Counted from the first letter of the stretch, positions 7,163-14,276 are shown. The stretch is DNA of 14,368 bases from JBCDCU01 sp039180865 (GCA_039180865.1 JBCDCZ010000101.1:1-14368), one strand, 5' to 3'. Made by a program: numbers and translations. Notes: generated from the letters alone by a model not told the origin.

Positions 7163-7942
7163 CTAGCGGCCTTGCCATTCCGGCTTACGCTTTGAAAGGA
7201 ATGCCTCCATGCCTTCCTTGAAGTCCCGGCTCATATAGGTCTCGACAATGATATCGTCGCCATTCGCGCCGGGACCCTCCGTGCGAAGCCTCCGCAATCC
7301 CTCTTTGGTCGCGCGCAGCGTGAGCGGGGCATGGCTTGCAAGCGCGCCCGCCAGTTCAACCGCTTGCTCCATAACCGCTTCGGCATCCGCCAGAACATCG
7401 CTTACCAATCCGATAGAGGCTGCCTCCTCGGCTTCGATCAGGCGTGCAGTGAAGAGAATTTCGCGAAGCCTCCCGGTTCCGATTAAACTCGAAAGCCGGT
7501 TGAGATTGCCGATCGACAGACAATTTCCAAGTGTGCGTGCAATCGGAAAGCCGAACTTCAGGCGTGCATCGGTGATCCTGATGTCGCAGGCCGCAGCTAT
7601 GCCGGCTCCGCCGCCTGTACATGCACCAGTGATTGCCGCAATCGTTGGAAGCGGACACATTTCAACATCACGCAGCACGCGATCCATTGTTCGCTCATAG
7701 GCGAGTGCGTCGTCTGGCGTTGAAAAGGCGCGGAACTGTGTCATGTCCGTTCCTGCCGCGAACGCTTTCCCACCAGTGCCCGAAATCACCAGCGCCTTTA
7801 TCGCTCCATCCGGTTTCGCGGAGGCACAGAGATCCGCAAGGCGTTCATACATCTCAAAGGTCAGCGCATTGCGCGCCTGCGGTCGGTTGAAGGTTATGAA
7901 ACCGATTGCGTCCTTTTCTTCGTAAAGAATGTCGTCCGACAT
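7163..7942 (-). CDS. Enoyl-CoA hydratase/isomerase family protein lacking the classical glutamates
   Basis: A crotonase-fold protein of 259 residues. I take the ATG at 7942 because GGGAGGGAG sits just before it; an in-frame TTG six codons upstream (7960) has no such support. AFAAGTDMTQF and GACTGGGAGIAAACDIRI form the oxyanion hole. Where rat hydratase has Glu144 (GGGCEL) this protein has Gly (GGGAGI), and where it has Glu164 (FGQPE) this one reads FGFPI in FGFPIARTLGNCLS. Ordinary hydratase chemistry is therefore doubtful, and another crotonase reaction such as isomerisation, thioester hydrolysis or decarboxylation should be considered. It is followed after 33 bp by the CoA-transferase gene, and starts 43 bp after the stop of the deacetylase gene. 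Confidence 0.9.
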   Translation of the reverse strand: MSDDILYEEKDAIGFITFNRPQARNALTFEMYERLADLCASAKPDGAIKALVISGTGGKAFAAGTDMTQFRAFSTPDDALAYERTMDRVLRDVEMCPLPTIAAITGACTGGGAGIAAACDIRITDARLKFGFPIARTLGNCLSIGNLNRLSSLIGTGRLREILFTARLIEAEEAASIGLVSDVLADAEAVMEQAVELAGALASHAPLTLRATKEGLRRLRTEGPGANGDDIIVETYMSRDFKEGMEAFLSKRKPEWQGR

Positions 7943-7952
7943 GCTCCCTCCC
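7943..7952 (-). promoter_or_regulatory. Ribosome binding site deciding the crotonase start
   Basis: Read on the reverse strand, GGGAGGGAG lies immediately upstream of the ATG at 7942. It falls inside the N-terminal extension that would be made from the TTG at 7960, so it favours the shorter protein. Confidence 0.65.
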
Positions 7953-7985
7953 GTTCCCAAAGACAGGAGCTTCTTTTCGCATGTT

Positions 7986-8834
7986 TCAGGAAAGCTTCAA
8001 GCCGACGCTCGCCATGTCCTGCAAAAAGCGGTCGCTCGAAAGATAGGAGAATTCAGCCGGGCGCCGCTCGGCAATCGGATCGAAAATTACCGCATCACCA
8101 CTAAGATCCTCGATTGCCGGATGGCACATGATCACCGTCCAGTCATCACGCCGGGCGGCCAGTTTGAGGAAACGCGCCATTGAGACCGGGAATTCTTCGG
8201 CGGCCACCTGGTCGATCACACCGAGAAAGCGGTCGTTGCTCGAAAGCCGGGCCTTTGCGAGTTCGGCTTTGAAGCGGTCGGAAAGTATTTTGACAATCGA
8301 CGCCCGTAACCTGGCATTTCGCGTCTTCATGATGTCGAATAGGGGAACGGAACACTGACGCACCCATTTGAGCGATGGGCCTTTGTCCTTCGCAATCCGA
8401 GTCACTTCCGCGCCGAGCCTTGGCAGGGTGTGGCAGTGTTCATGACCGTCGAGATAGTCAGGCGGACGGCTGAACATTGCGCAGAACCGATCGTATTGCG
8501 CCTCGATCTCTGCTGTCAGTTGTGCGTGATTTAGAGCACCTCGCAATGCCGCAAAAAGCATGTCGCGGATCGATGGCATCATGCCGTCTGGCGTGACGCC
8601 AGGTAGGGTTGTTAGGGGTTGATATTGCGTGAGTGTTATGTGCAGTCCGATTTCAACCGGACAAGGTGCATTACTTGCCGCTTCCGCGAGGCGATCAGCG
8701 CTTTCTTCTCCGAGGGTTTCAAGTGCCATGACGCTGACAGCGTTGAGCCTGCCCGCCGAGACAAGGGCGATTGCCGCCTCATCGATTTCCGGTTTCAGAC
8801 CGAAATCATCGGCACAGACCGTCAATCGTGCCAA
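7986..8834 (-). CDS. ChbG/HpnK (YdjC) family carbohydrate deacetylase
   Basis: A YdjC-fold metal-dependent N-deacetylase of 282 residues. CADDFG (Asp9/Asp10) near the N-terminus, GLHITL (His65), DGHEHCH (Asp129, His131, His133) and IMCHPA near residue 224 are the expected metal and catalytic motifs. I prefer the TTG at 8834: GAGAGGAG lies 7 nt upstream, and the family usually begins only a few residues before ADDFG. The ATG at 8861 has no visible ribosome site but cannot be excluded. Relatives deacetylate chitooligosaccharides (ChbG), are tied to hopanoids (HpnK), or deacetylate undecaprenyl-phosphate-N-acetylhexosamine (NaxD). No hopanoid gene is in view. The divergent neighbours are a polyprenyl-phosphate glycosyltransferase set, which supports a NaxD-like role. 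Its stop is 43 bp from the crotonase start downstream. Confidence 0.88.
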   Translation of the reverse strand: MARLTVCADDFGLKPEIDEAAIALVSAGRLNAVSVMALETLGEESADRLAEAASNAPCPVEIGLHITLTQYQPLTTLPGVTPDGMMPSIRDMLFAALRGALNHAQLTAEIEAQYDRFCAMFSRPPDYLDGHEHCHTLPRLGAEVTRIAKDKGPSLKWVRQCSVPLFDIMKTRNARLRASIVKILSDRFKAELAKARLSSNDRFLGVIDQVAAEEFPVSMARFLKLAARRDDWTVIMCHPAIEDLSGDAVIFDPIAERRPAEFSYLSSDRFLQDMASVGLKLS

Positions 8835-8841
8835 GGCAATG

Positions 8842-8849
8842 CTCCTCTC
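8842..8849 (-). promoter_or_regulatory. Ribosome binding site for a TTG start of the deacetylase gene
   Basis: On the reverse strand the octamer GAGAGGAG lies 7 nt before the TTG at 8834. Nothing comparable precedes the ATG at 8861, so this site is the main reason for the shorter gene model. Confidence 0.6.
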
Positions 8850-8872
8850 GGGACGTGTCATCGCTTACAAAA

Positions 8873-8890
8873 TGACAAACCGCTTTGTCA
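8873..8890. promoter_or_regulatory. Perfect 18-bp inverted repeat in the divergent promoter region
   Basis: TGACAAA-CCGC-TTTGTCA is an exact inverted repeat with 7-bp arms and a 4-bp centre. A further half site TTGTCA occurs at 8898-8903, 13 bp on from the second arm's TTGTCA. The element sits between the deacetylase gene and the glycosyltransferase gene, where a shared regulator could act on both. The binding protein is unknown. A short hairpin in RNA is the alternative, but there is no T-run to suggest a terminator. Confidence 0.5.
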
Positions 8891-8897
8891 CACGCAA

Positions 8898-8927
8898 TTG
8901 TCAAAATAGCTCAGGGTGCGGTAAGAT
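8898..8927 (+). promoter_or_regulatory. Possible promoter for the glycosyltransferase operon
   Basis: TTGTCA (8898-8903) and TAAGAT (8922-8927) with an 18-bp spacer resemble sigma-70 type -35 and -10 boxes. Transcription would begin about 75 bp before the ATG at 9010. The match is moderate and was judged by eye only. Confidence 0.3.
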
Positions 8928-9009
8928 AATGCAGGTGATCGTCTTAAACTGCGCATATTGGCGCAGTAAAGTGGGTCGTGAGCATGTTGTAAGGAAAGTG
9001 GTTGCGAAG

Positions 9010-10041
9010 ATGATCTCGAGCCGTCCTTCCCTTTCTCAAATGGGTCCGCCGAATACGGCAGAGCCAACCCTTTCGGTCGTCATACCGACACTAAACGAAC
9101 AGGACAATATTGACGCGTTGCTTGAACGGCTCGTTCCGGTCCTTGACGGCATGAAGATGCCCTTTGAGGTCATCTTTGTGGATGACGGCAGCACGGACGG
9201 AACAGCCCGCCGCATCGCTGATAGAAATCGAACCGATGATCGGATTAAGCTTGTACGGTTCAGCAGAAATTTTGGGAAGGAAGCGGCACTCAATGCCGGG
9301 CTTTTCTATTCGCGCGGCAAAGCCGTCATCCAGCTTGACGCCGACTTGCAGCACCCACCCGAAGTTCTCGATGACTTTGTGGCGCTTTGGCGGAACGGCA
9401 ATGACATCGTCTACGGAAAACGCGCCTCAAGGGCCCATGAAGGACTCATCCGACGTGTCCTCGCCAAGAGCTTCTACAAAGTGTTCGGGATTATCTCTCA
9501 CGTGAAGCTCATGGAAGGGCTTGGAGATTTTGTTCTTCTCGATCGAAAAGTCGTCAATGCACTGCTTTCGCTGCCGGAGCGCGAACGATTCACAAAAGGG
9601 CTTTATGCCTGGGTCGGCTTCCAAAGAGCATCGGTGACCTTCGAAATCGGAAAACGCCTGGCGGGCCGGTCCGGCTTTAACTTGAGGCGTCTCATGCACT
9701 TTGCGATGGACGCGATTACGGGATTCGGATCGGTACCGTTGAAAGTCTGGAGTTTTGTCGGTCTTGCAATGGCAATCAGCGCCATGGCGCTCGGCGGCTA
9801 TTTTATTCTTGAAAAGATCCTTTGGGGCTCGAATGTTCCCGGATATCCATCGCTGATGGCGGCAATCTGCTTCTTTGCCGGTGTTCAGTTGATCGGGCTT
9901 GGTATTGTTGGTGAATATCTCAGCCGCGTTCTCATGGAAGTGAAGCAGCGTCCCCTCTACCTCGTACAAGAACACGTCGGTTTCGAAGAACCGGCAACAA
10001 AAGACGATGGACCAGCCACTATCAGGCGTGTAGCTGTCTAA
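9010..10041 (+). CDS. Polyprenyl-phosphate glycosyltransferase, GT2 family (GtrB/DPM1-like)
   Basis: This enzyme is predicted to transfer a sugar from a nucleotide donor to undecaprenyl phosphate on the cytoplasmic face. The 343 residues begin with LSVVIPTLNEQDNI. VDDGSTDGT (about residues 57-65), SRNFGKEAALNAG and LDADLQHPPE (99-108, the metal-binding DxD-like motif) follow. The acceptor region is FEIGKRLAGRSGFNLRRL, and two C-terminal membrane helices lie at about 240-263 and 271-293, as in GtrB, ArnC-like and FlmF-like proteins. The frame stays open upstream as far as 8629. I chose ATG 9010 because the catalytic domain begins about 20 residues later; ATG 8929 or GTG 8998 (next to AAGGA) remain possible. 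It is followed after 38 bp by the YfhO-family gene. Confidence 0.9.
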   Translation: MISSRPSLSQMGPPNTAEPTLSVVIPTLNEQDNIDALLERLVPVLDGMKMPFEVIFVDDGSTDGTARRIADRNRTDDRIKLVRFSRNFGKEAALNAGLFYSRGKAVIQLDADLQHPPEVLDDFVALWRNGNDIVYGKRASRAHEGLIRRVLAKSFYKVFGIISHVKLMEGLGDFVLLDRKVVNALLSLPERERFTKGLYAWVGFQRASVTFEIGKRLAGRSGFNLRRLMHFAMDAITGFGSVPLKVWSFVGLAMAISAMALGGYFILEKILWGSNVPGYPSLMAAICFFAGVQLIGLGIVGEYLSRVLMEVKQRPLYLVQEHVGFEEPATKDDGPATIRRVAV

Positions 10042-10079
10042 CAGAATCCTCCTTCACCGTTCTCCCGGGACACTCCTTG

Positions 10080-12278
10080 ATGGGCAAAAGTGCACTGAAT
10101 GTCCTGTGCTTGCTGACACTTGCAGGCGTATTCGTCGCTTTTGCTTCGCCCTGGTTCTTCGGAGGGATGGTCGTCCCGTTTGACGCAAAAAACCATTTCT
10201 ACCCGATGATCCGCTTTCTCGCAGCCAGCCTAGCTGCAGGTGAAAGTCCGCTTTGGAGCCCCTACCACTACGCCGGCTTTCCAATGGCGGCTGATCCGCA
10301 ATCGATCCTCTTTACTCCGTCCTTATGGCCGGCGGCGCTTTTCGGCCCGGAGCCATCGATGGCGTTTGTCGATCGGATTCATCTCTTGCACCTGCTTATT
10401 GTTGGTTTTGCCGCTTTCGCCTTTGCCCGTACGCGGGGCTTCTCTCATGCGGCGGCTATGGTGACGGCTCTCACCGCCATGTTCGGCGGCGCCATTGCAA
10501 TCCGGCTTGAGCACGTCCTGATGACGGTTAGCATGATGTGGTTTTGGATCGCGCTCTGGCGGCTCGAATGCCTCATTCGGGACGGCGCGATATGGCGAGG
10601 GCTTCTGTTCGGGCTCGCTCTCTCTTTGATGCTCGTTGACCGCAATCATGTCGCCTTCCTCGGGGCTTTCGTGCTGCTCACCTATTTCGGATCGCGGGTC
10701 TTCTCGCTCTCCGGTGAGCATACGCCCCGCTCCCGCATTGGCGCTGTCGTGTCTGCAGGTTTTGGCGGCCTTCTTGCCATCGTTCTTCTCGCCGTCCCAC
10801 TGATCTTGCTGCTCGAACTTGCTAGCCTGAGCAACCGGCCGGCATTCGAACTCAAAGAAGCGAGTTTTCAGTCACTGCATCCCGCAGCACTCCTAACATT
10901 CCCAATGGCAGAATATTTTGGTTCGCTTCGCCAAGCCGGGCTTTATTGGGGTCCCGGCGGCATGCAATGGGGCGGAGAATTTCTCCGAATGCATAGAGGC
11001 ATGCTACACATCTATTTCGGTATCCTGCCCGCAGCATTGATCATATGGACGGGCTTGGGGCGGGGCGCGCTTTTCGCCCCCGGGATCCGATACTTCACAG
11101 CCCTCACTTTCGTTTTGACCCTTTATGCCCTGGGCCGCTACACGCCGGTCTATGGGTTCCTCTACACCTGGGTTCCCGGTGTTGATCTCTTTCGGCGCCC
11201 CGCTGACGCCGTCTTCCTGATTGGCGTATCTGTCAGTTTCCTGTCCGGTGCTCTTCTCGACCAGGCTCTCAGACGCGAAGACCGTGCGGTGAAAATCAGC
11301 AATGCGCTGATTGCAATGGGTACAGCCGCCGTCGTCCTGTTTTCGGCTTTGCTCCTGGCGTCAGGCCGCGATCGTCTGGACACGGCGCTCCCAAGTCTCG
11401 CGCTGCTGATAATCAGCGCGGTCGCTGTCATCGTCATCATCGAGGTTGCCCGCAAAACACCGTCGTTTCGTGGTCTTCTGTTGGTGGCGCTTATATCTCT
11501 GGTTGCAAGCGATCTTGCCCTCAATACGTCAGGCCTGCGCAACAATACGCGTCCTCCGGACAATTATCTGGCCCTTGAAAATCCGGCAAGCGACCCCGTC
11601 TTCGCCCGCCTCCAAGAGCTAACCCGGACCCTTGACCCAACCGGTGTTCCCTATCGTGTCGAAACACTGGGCCTTGGTCCAACCGTACAGAACATAGGCC
11701 AAGCCGCTGGCTTCCACGCTGTGCTCGGCTACAACCCGATCCGGCTCGGCGAGTTCGAAATCCTGATTGCACCCGGCATGCAAAATAACGCCGCGAACAA
11801 ACGCACATTCGGTGCGGCGATGACTGGGTATGAGAGCACCATGACGAACAATCTGGGTCTTCGTTATCTGGCACTTGGCGCACCGATTGAGGACGTTGAC
11901 CCGAACCTTGGAAACCACCGGTTCCGCCTCATCGAAACAATCGAGCGAAAGGGTAAAACGGTTTATCTTTACGAAAATCCCGATGCCGCGCCGCGCGCGG
12001 TGCTTCTGGGCAGTGGCGAAGTTGGTGGCGATGTTCGAGTGACACGATACGGCCAAGGTGAAATCCGGCTTCAAGCAAAGACGGATGCTCCGGCCCTGCT
12101 TGTTGTTCACGATTTCTACTATCCCGGCTGGGTTGCAACGTTGAACGGTGCGCCGGTACCCGTCGAAAAAGACCAGGGGATCTTTCGGGCCATTCAGCTT
12201 CCGGCGGGCGAACATGTTGTCGTGATGAGTTTCAGGCCGTTTACGATGTCCCGTCTCAAACAAGCGGCGGGGCTTTGA
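10080..12278 (+). CDS. YfhO-family multi-span membrane protein, putative GT-C glycosyltransferase
   Basis: A 732-residue integral membrane protein. After a first helix (about residues 8-28), an outside loop holds VPFDAKNHFYP (Asp35) and PLWSPYHYAGFPMAADP, the signature region of YfhO and related GT-C proteins. About ten further hydrophobic spans run to residue 480. A soluble C-terminal domain then ends in the typical YYPGWVATLNGAPVPV and LPAGEHVVVMSFRP beta-sandwich. The ATG at 10080 directly follows an in-frame TTG (10077). YfhO relatives are implicated in glycosylating cell-surface polymers from lipid-linked sugars. Here it sits between a GtrB-like synthase and a GtrA-like flippase, the position taken by the serotype-specific transferase in gtr clusters. 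That makes it the likely final transferase; the acceptor is unknown. Confidence 0.85.
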   Translation: MGKSALNVLCLLTLAGVFVAFASPWFFGGMVVPFDAKNHFYPMIRFLAASLAAGESPLWSPYHYAGFPMAADPQSILFTPSLWPAALFGPEPSMAFVDRIHLLHLLIVGFAAFAFARTRGFSHAAAMVTALTAMFGGAIAIRLEHVLMTVSMMWFWIALWRLECLIRDGAIWRGLLFGLALSLMLVDRNHVAFLGAFVLLTYFGSRVFSLSGEHTPRSRIGAVVSAGFGGLLAIVLLAVPLILLLELASLSNRPAFELKEASFQSLHPAALLTFPMAEYFGSLRQAGLYWGPGGMQWGGEFLRMHRGMLHIYFGILPAALIIWTGLGRGALFAPGIRYFTALTFVLTLYALGRYTPVYGFLYTWVPGVDLFRRPADAVFLIGVSVSFLSGALLDQALRREDRAVKISNALIAMGTAAVVLFSALLLASGRDRLDTALPSLALLIISAVAVIVIIEVARKTPSFRGLLLVALISLVASDLALNTSGLRNNTRPPDNYLALENPASDPVFARLQELTRTLDPTGVPYRVETLGLGPTVQNIGQAAGFHAVLGYNPIRLGEFEILIAPGMQNNAANKRTFGAAMTGYESTMTNNLGLRYLALGAPIEDVDPNLGNHRFRLIETIERKGKTVYLYENPDAAPRAVLLGSGEVGGDVRVTRYGQGEIRLQAKTDAPALLVVHDFYYPGWVATLNGAPVPVEKDQGIFRAIQLPAGEHVVVMSFRPFTMSRLKQAAGL

Positions 12279-12279
12279 C

Positions 12280-12678
12280 ATGCGACAGGTTGCGGGAGAA
12301 TTCAGCCGGTTTCTAACAAGCGGTCTTGTGGCGACGGCGTGCCATTATGCTCTTCTGATTGCGCTTGTGGAAACGAAGGTAACCGGACCGGTTCTTGCAA
12401 CGGCTCTCGGTGCAGTTCTTGGCGCGGCAGTTTCCTACGCACTCAACCGGCGCTTCACCTTCCGGTCAAGCCGAGCCCATACGGAAGCCCTACCGCGCTT
12501 TCTCATAATTGCTGCTGCTGCCGTTTTGTTGAATGCCGCTTTGATGGCTCTCTTCACGAACGTTCTCAGTCTTCCCTATCTTTATGCTCAGATCCTTGCG
12601 ACGGCGCTGATCACTTTGCTGACTTATGGCGGCAATCGCTTATGGACGTTTCGTGCCCCCTCTGGCCGGGACCTTTGA
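12280..12678 (+). CDS. GtrA family small membrane protein (lipid-linked sugar flippase)
   Basis: A 132-residue protein with four membrane helices (about residues 10-32, 38-55, 70-92 and 97-118). The GtrA signatures at helix ends are YALNRRFTF after helix 2 and GGNRLWTF at the C-terminus. GtrA proteins are thought to flip undecaprenyl-phosphate-linked glucose or other sugars across the cytoplasmic membrane. The ATG is one base after the TGA of the YfhO-family gene, so translation is very probably coupled. Together with the GT2 gene this makes a three-gene gtr-like operon. No clear terminator follows. Confidence 0.92.
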   Translation: MRQVAGEFSRFLTSGLVATACHYALLIALVETKVTGPVLATALGAVLGAAVSYALNRRFTFRSSRAHTEALPRFLIIAAAAVLLNAALMALFTNVLSLPYLYAQILATALITLLTYGGNRLWTFRAPSGRDL

Positions 12679-12792
12679 ATACCGTATTCGTGAGATAGCT
12701 TTGAAGATACGAGAGCTACGCCGCAAAGCGCGCTTATGATAGTCTGGCAAACCGGCGGTCATTCCGTTGAGCGCAAACGAACGTCAATGTCT

Positions 12793-12796
12793 GGAG
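12793..12796 (+). promoter_or_regulatory. Ribosome binding site supporting a TTG start
   Basis: GGAG lies 7 nt upstream of the TTG at 12804. The only nearby ATG (12788) is in another frame, and the resulting N-terminus matches the family, so the TTG is well supported. Confidence 0.6.
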
Positions 12797-12803
12797 TATT
12801 CCA

Positions 12804-13733
12804 TTGGCCACTCTTCTGATTCATCACGACGCTTTTGAAAACCATGTGACACCCGCTGGCCACCCGGAGCGGGTCGATCGCATCAAAACCGTGATGAAAA
12901 CCCTTGAGGAAGACCATTTTTCAGATCTCGTCAGAGAAGAAGCACCGATGGGCGATGCAAACCAACCCGCACTGGTTCATCCGGATCACTATATCGAAGC
13001 AATAGAGGAAGCGAGCCCGGAGGACCATCTCGTCCAACTGGACAGCGACACCTACATGTCACCGGGCAGCCTCGAAGCCGCGTACCGCGCGAGCGGCGGA
13101 ATTTGCCGCGCCGTCGATCAGGTGGCGACGGGAGCGGCGGACAATGCCTTTTGTGCGTTGCGACCGCCCGGACACCACGCTGAAAAGGCTATCGCGATGG
13201 GCTTCTGCCTTTTCAACACCGTTGCGATTGCTGCCCGCCACGCGCAAAAGGCACACGGTTTCGAGCGCATCGCAATCGTCGATTTTGACGTCCACCATGG
13301 CAATGGAACGCAGGACATCTTCTGGGACGATGATAGCGTGCTCTTTTGTTCAACCCACCAGATGCCGCTTTTTCCTGGATCGGGCGCCCTCAACGAGACC
13401 GGTACAAAAGGCACGATCTGCAACGCGCCGCTGCGTTCCGGCGATGATGGCGGCCACTTCAAACAAGCCATGAATGAGCGCGTTCTACCAGCTGTCGAAA
13501 ACTTCGGGCCGGACTTCCTCCTGATCTCGGCAGGCTTCGACGCCCATGAACGCGACCCGCTCGCCAATCTTCTCTTCACGGCCGATGATTTCCGGTGGGC
13601 AACTGGCAAACTGATGGAACTGGCTGGCCGCTTTTGCAACAATCGTGTGGTCAGTACGCTAGAAGGCGGTTATGACCTCGAAGGCCTCAGTGTTTCGACT
13701 TCTGCCCATGTCGAGACCTTGATGAAGGGATGA
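12804..13733 (+). CDS. Histone deacetylase family protein (AcuC/AphA/HDAC superfamily)
   Basis: A zinc-dependent amidohydrolase of 309 residues beginning at TTG. TPAGHPERVDRI near residue 20 and CALRPPGHHAEKAIAMGFC (His124/His125, the general-base pair) are clear. VDFDVHHGNGTQD gives zinc ligands Asp162 and His164, and SAGFDAHERDP the third ligand Asp246. LEGGYD carries Tyr290 for transition-state stabilisation. All key residues are present, so an active deacetylase is expected. Bacterial members remove acetyl groups from lysines, acetylpolyamines or other small amides; nothing in the sequence picks among these. The stop is directly followed by the xseB start codons, with the xseB ribosome site inside this gene's last codons, so the two are translationally coupled. 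Confidence 0.94.
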   Translation: MATLLIHHDAFENHVTPAGHPERVDRIKTVMKTLEEDHFSDLVREEAPMGDANQPALVHPDHYIEAIEEASPEDHLVQLDSDTYMSPGSLEAAYRASGGICRAVDQVATGAADNAFCALRPPGHHAEKAIAMGFCLFNTVAIAARHAQKAHGFERIAIVDFDVHHGNGTQDIFWDDDSVLFCSTHQMPLFPGSGALNETGTKGTICNAPLRSGDDGGHFKQAMNERVLPAVENFGPDFLLISAGFDAHERDPLANLLFTADDFRWATGKLMELAGRFCNNRVVSTLEGGYDLEGLSVSTSAHVETLMKG

Positions 13734-14009
13734 ATGATGAGCGAGACCGGCACCACTCAACCGTCGGAAACGGACGAGAGTTTATCGGGCCTTGCCTTCG
13801 AACAGGCTTTAAAAGAACTTGAAACAATTGTAAGCCGACTTGAACAAGGTGATGTCGATCTTGAACAATCCATCAAGTTTTATGAGCGGGGTGAGGCATT
13901 AAAGCGACACTGCGAGAAATTGTTGTCGGCCGCAGAGATGAAGATCGAGAAAATTAGACTTTCGGCTCGAGGCGATGCTGAAGGTAAAGACGCAGTTGAC
14001 ATTGAGTAA
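13734..14009 (+). CDS. xseB: Exodeoxyribonuclease VII small subunit
   Basis: XseB binds several-to-one to the XseA catalytic subunit of exonuclease VII, which degrades single-stranded DNA in both directions. The 91 residues contain the family core LAFEQALKELETIVSRLEQGDVDLEQSIKFYERGEALKRHCEKLL split over two helices (about 18-64), followed by a charged tail. Two ATG codons stand in tandem (13734 and 13737). The ribosome site AAGGGA at 13725-13730 lies in the end of the upstream gene and gives the better spacing to the second. The neighbour pair with dxs downstream is common in Alphaproteobacteria. Confidence 0.95.
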   Translation: MMSETGTTQPSETDESLSGLAFEQALKELETIVSRLEQGDVDLEQSIKFYERGEALKRHCEKLLSAAEMKIEKIRLSARGDAEGKDAVDIE

Positions 14010-14276
14010 GATCCTGAATTCTTCACACCCATTATTATGCGTAGTGTGTCGATCCGGTGTTCTACCATTGAAATTGCGACATTTTAGCACGATCTTTATA
14101 TCCTTGGGCTAACGGCAAACAAAATTGCCTTTGTGCAAATCTCCCGTTAGATATGCTTCGAATATTTGCCGTGCCCAAACAGTATGGGTGCGATCAACGC
14201 GACGTTGCAGGCTTGTGAATACGGGCGGCAACACTAAGGTGCCCCGATCATAGTAACCGATTGGATGTGTGACATC
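14010..14276. other. 267-bp non-coding region before dxs
   Basis: This region is AT-richer than its surroundings and shows no convincing coding sequence. It carries CACAC/GTGTG arms at 14024-14028 and 14044-14048, and a longer structured element at 14109-14150. No T-run terminator or clear promoter boxes are visible, but its length suggests dxs has its own promoter rather than reading through from xseB. Confidence 0.5.
14109..14150. repeat. Inverted repeat CTAACGG/CCGTTAG with inner hairpin
   Basis: Perfect 7-bp arms CTAACGG (14109-14115) and CCGTTAG (14144-14150) enclose 28 nt that can fold further, with GGCAA at 14114-14118 and TTGCC at 14125-14129. The inner stem overlaps the outer arm by two bases, so the two would compete as alternative folds. 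Function unknown. Confidence 0.4.

Noticed and set aside
7986..8834. Naming the deacetylase hpnK
   Set aside because: The family label is often applied automatically; no hopanoid synthesis gene is in the window and the neighbours suggest a NaxD-like role instead.
8629..9009. N-terminal extension of the glycosyltransferase to the start of the open frame
   Set aside because: Most of it lies antisense to the deacetylase gene, has low-complexity Ser/Ala/Arg composition and precedes the natural GT2 domain start.
12726..12735. AAGCGCGCTT palindrome between gtrA-like gene and HDAC-family gene
   Set aside because: A 10-bp GC-rich palindrome alone is weak evidence; no promoter boxes line up with it.
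14024..14048. CACAC/GTGTG hairpin after xseB as a terminator
   Set aside because: The stem is only 5 bp with a 15-nt loop and lacks a following T-tract.
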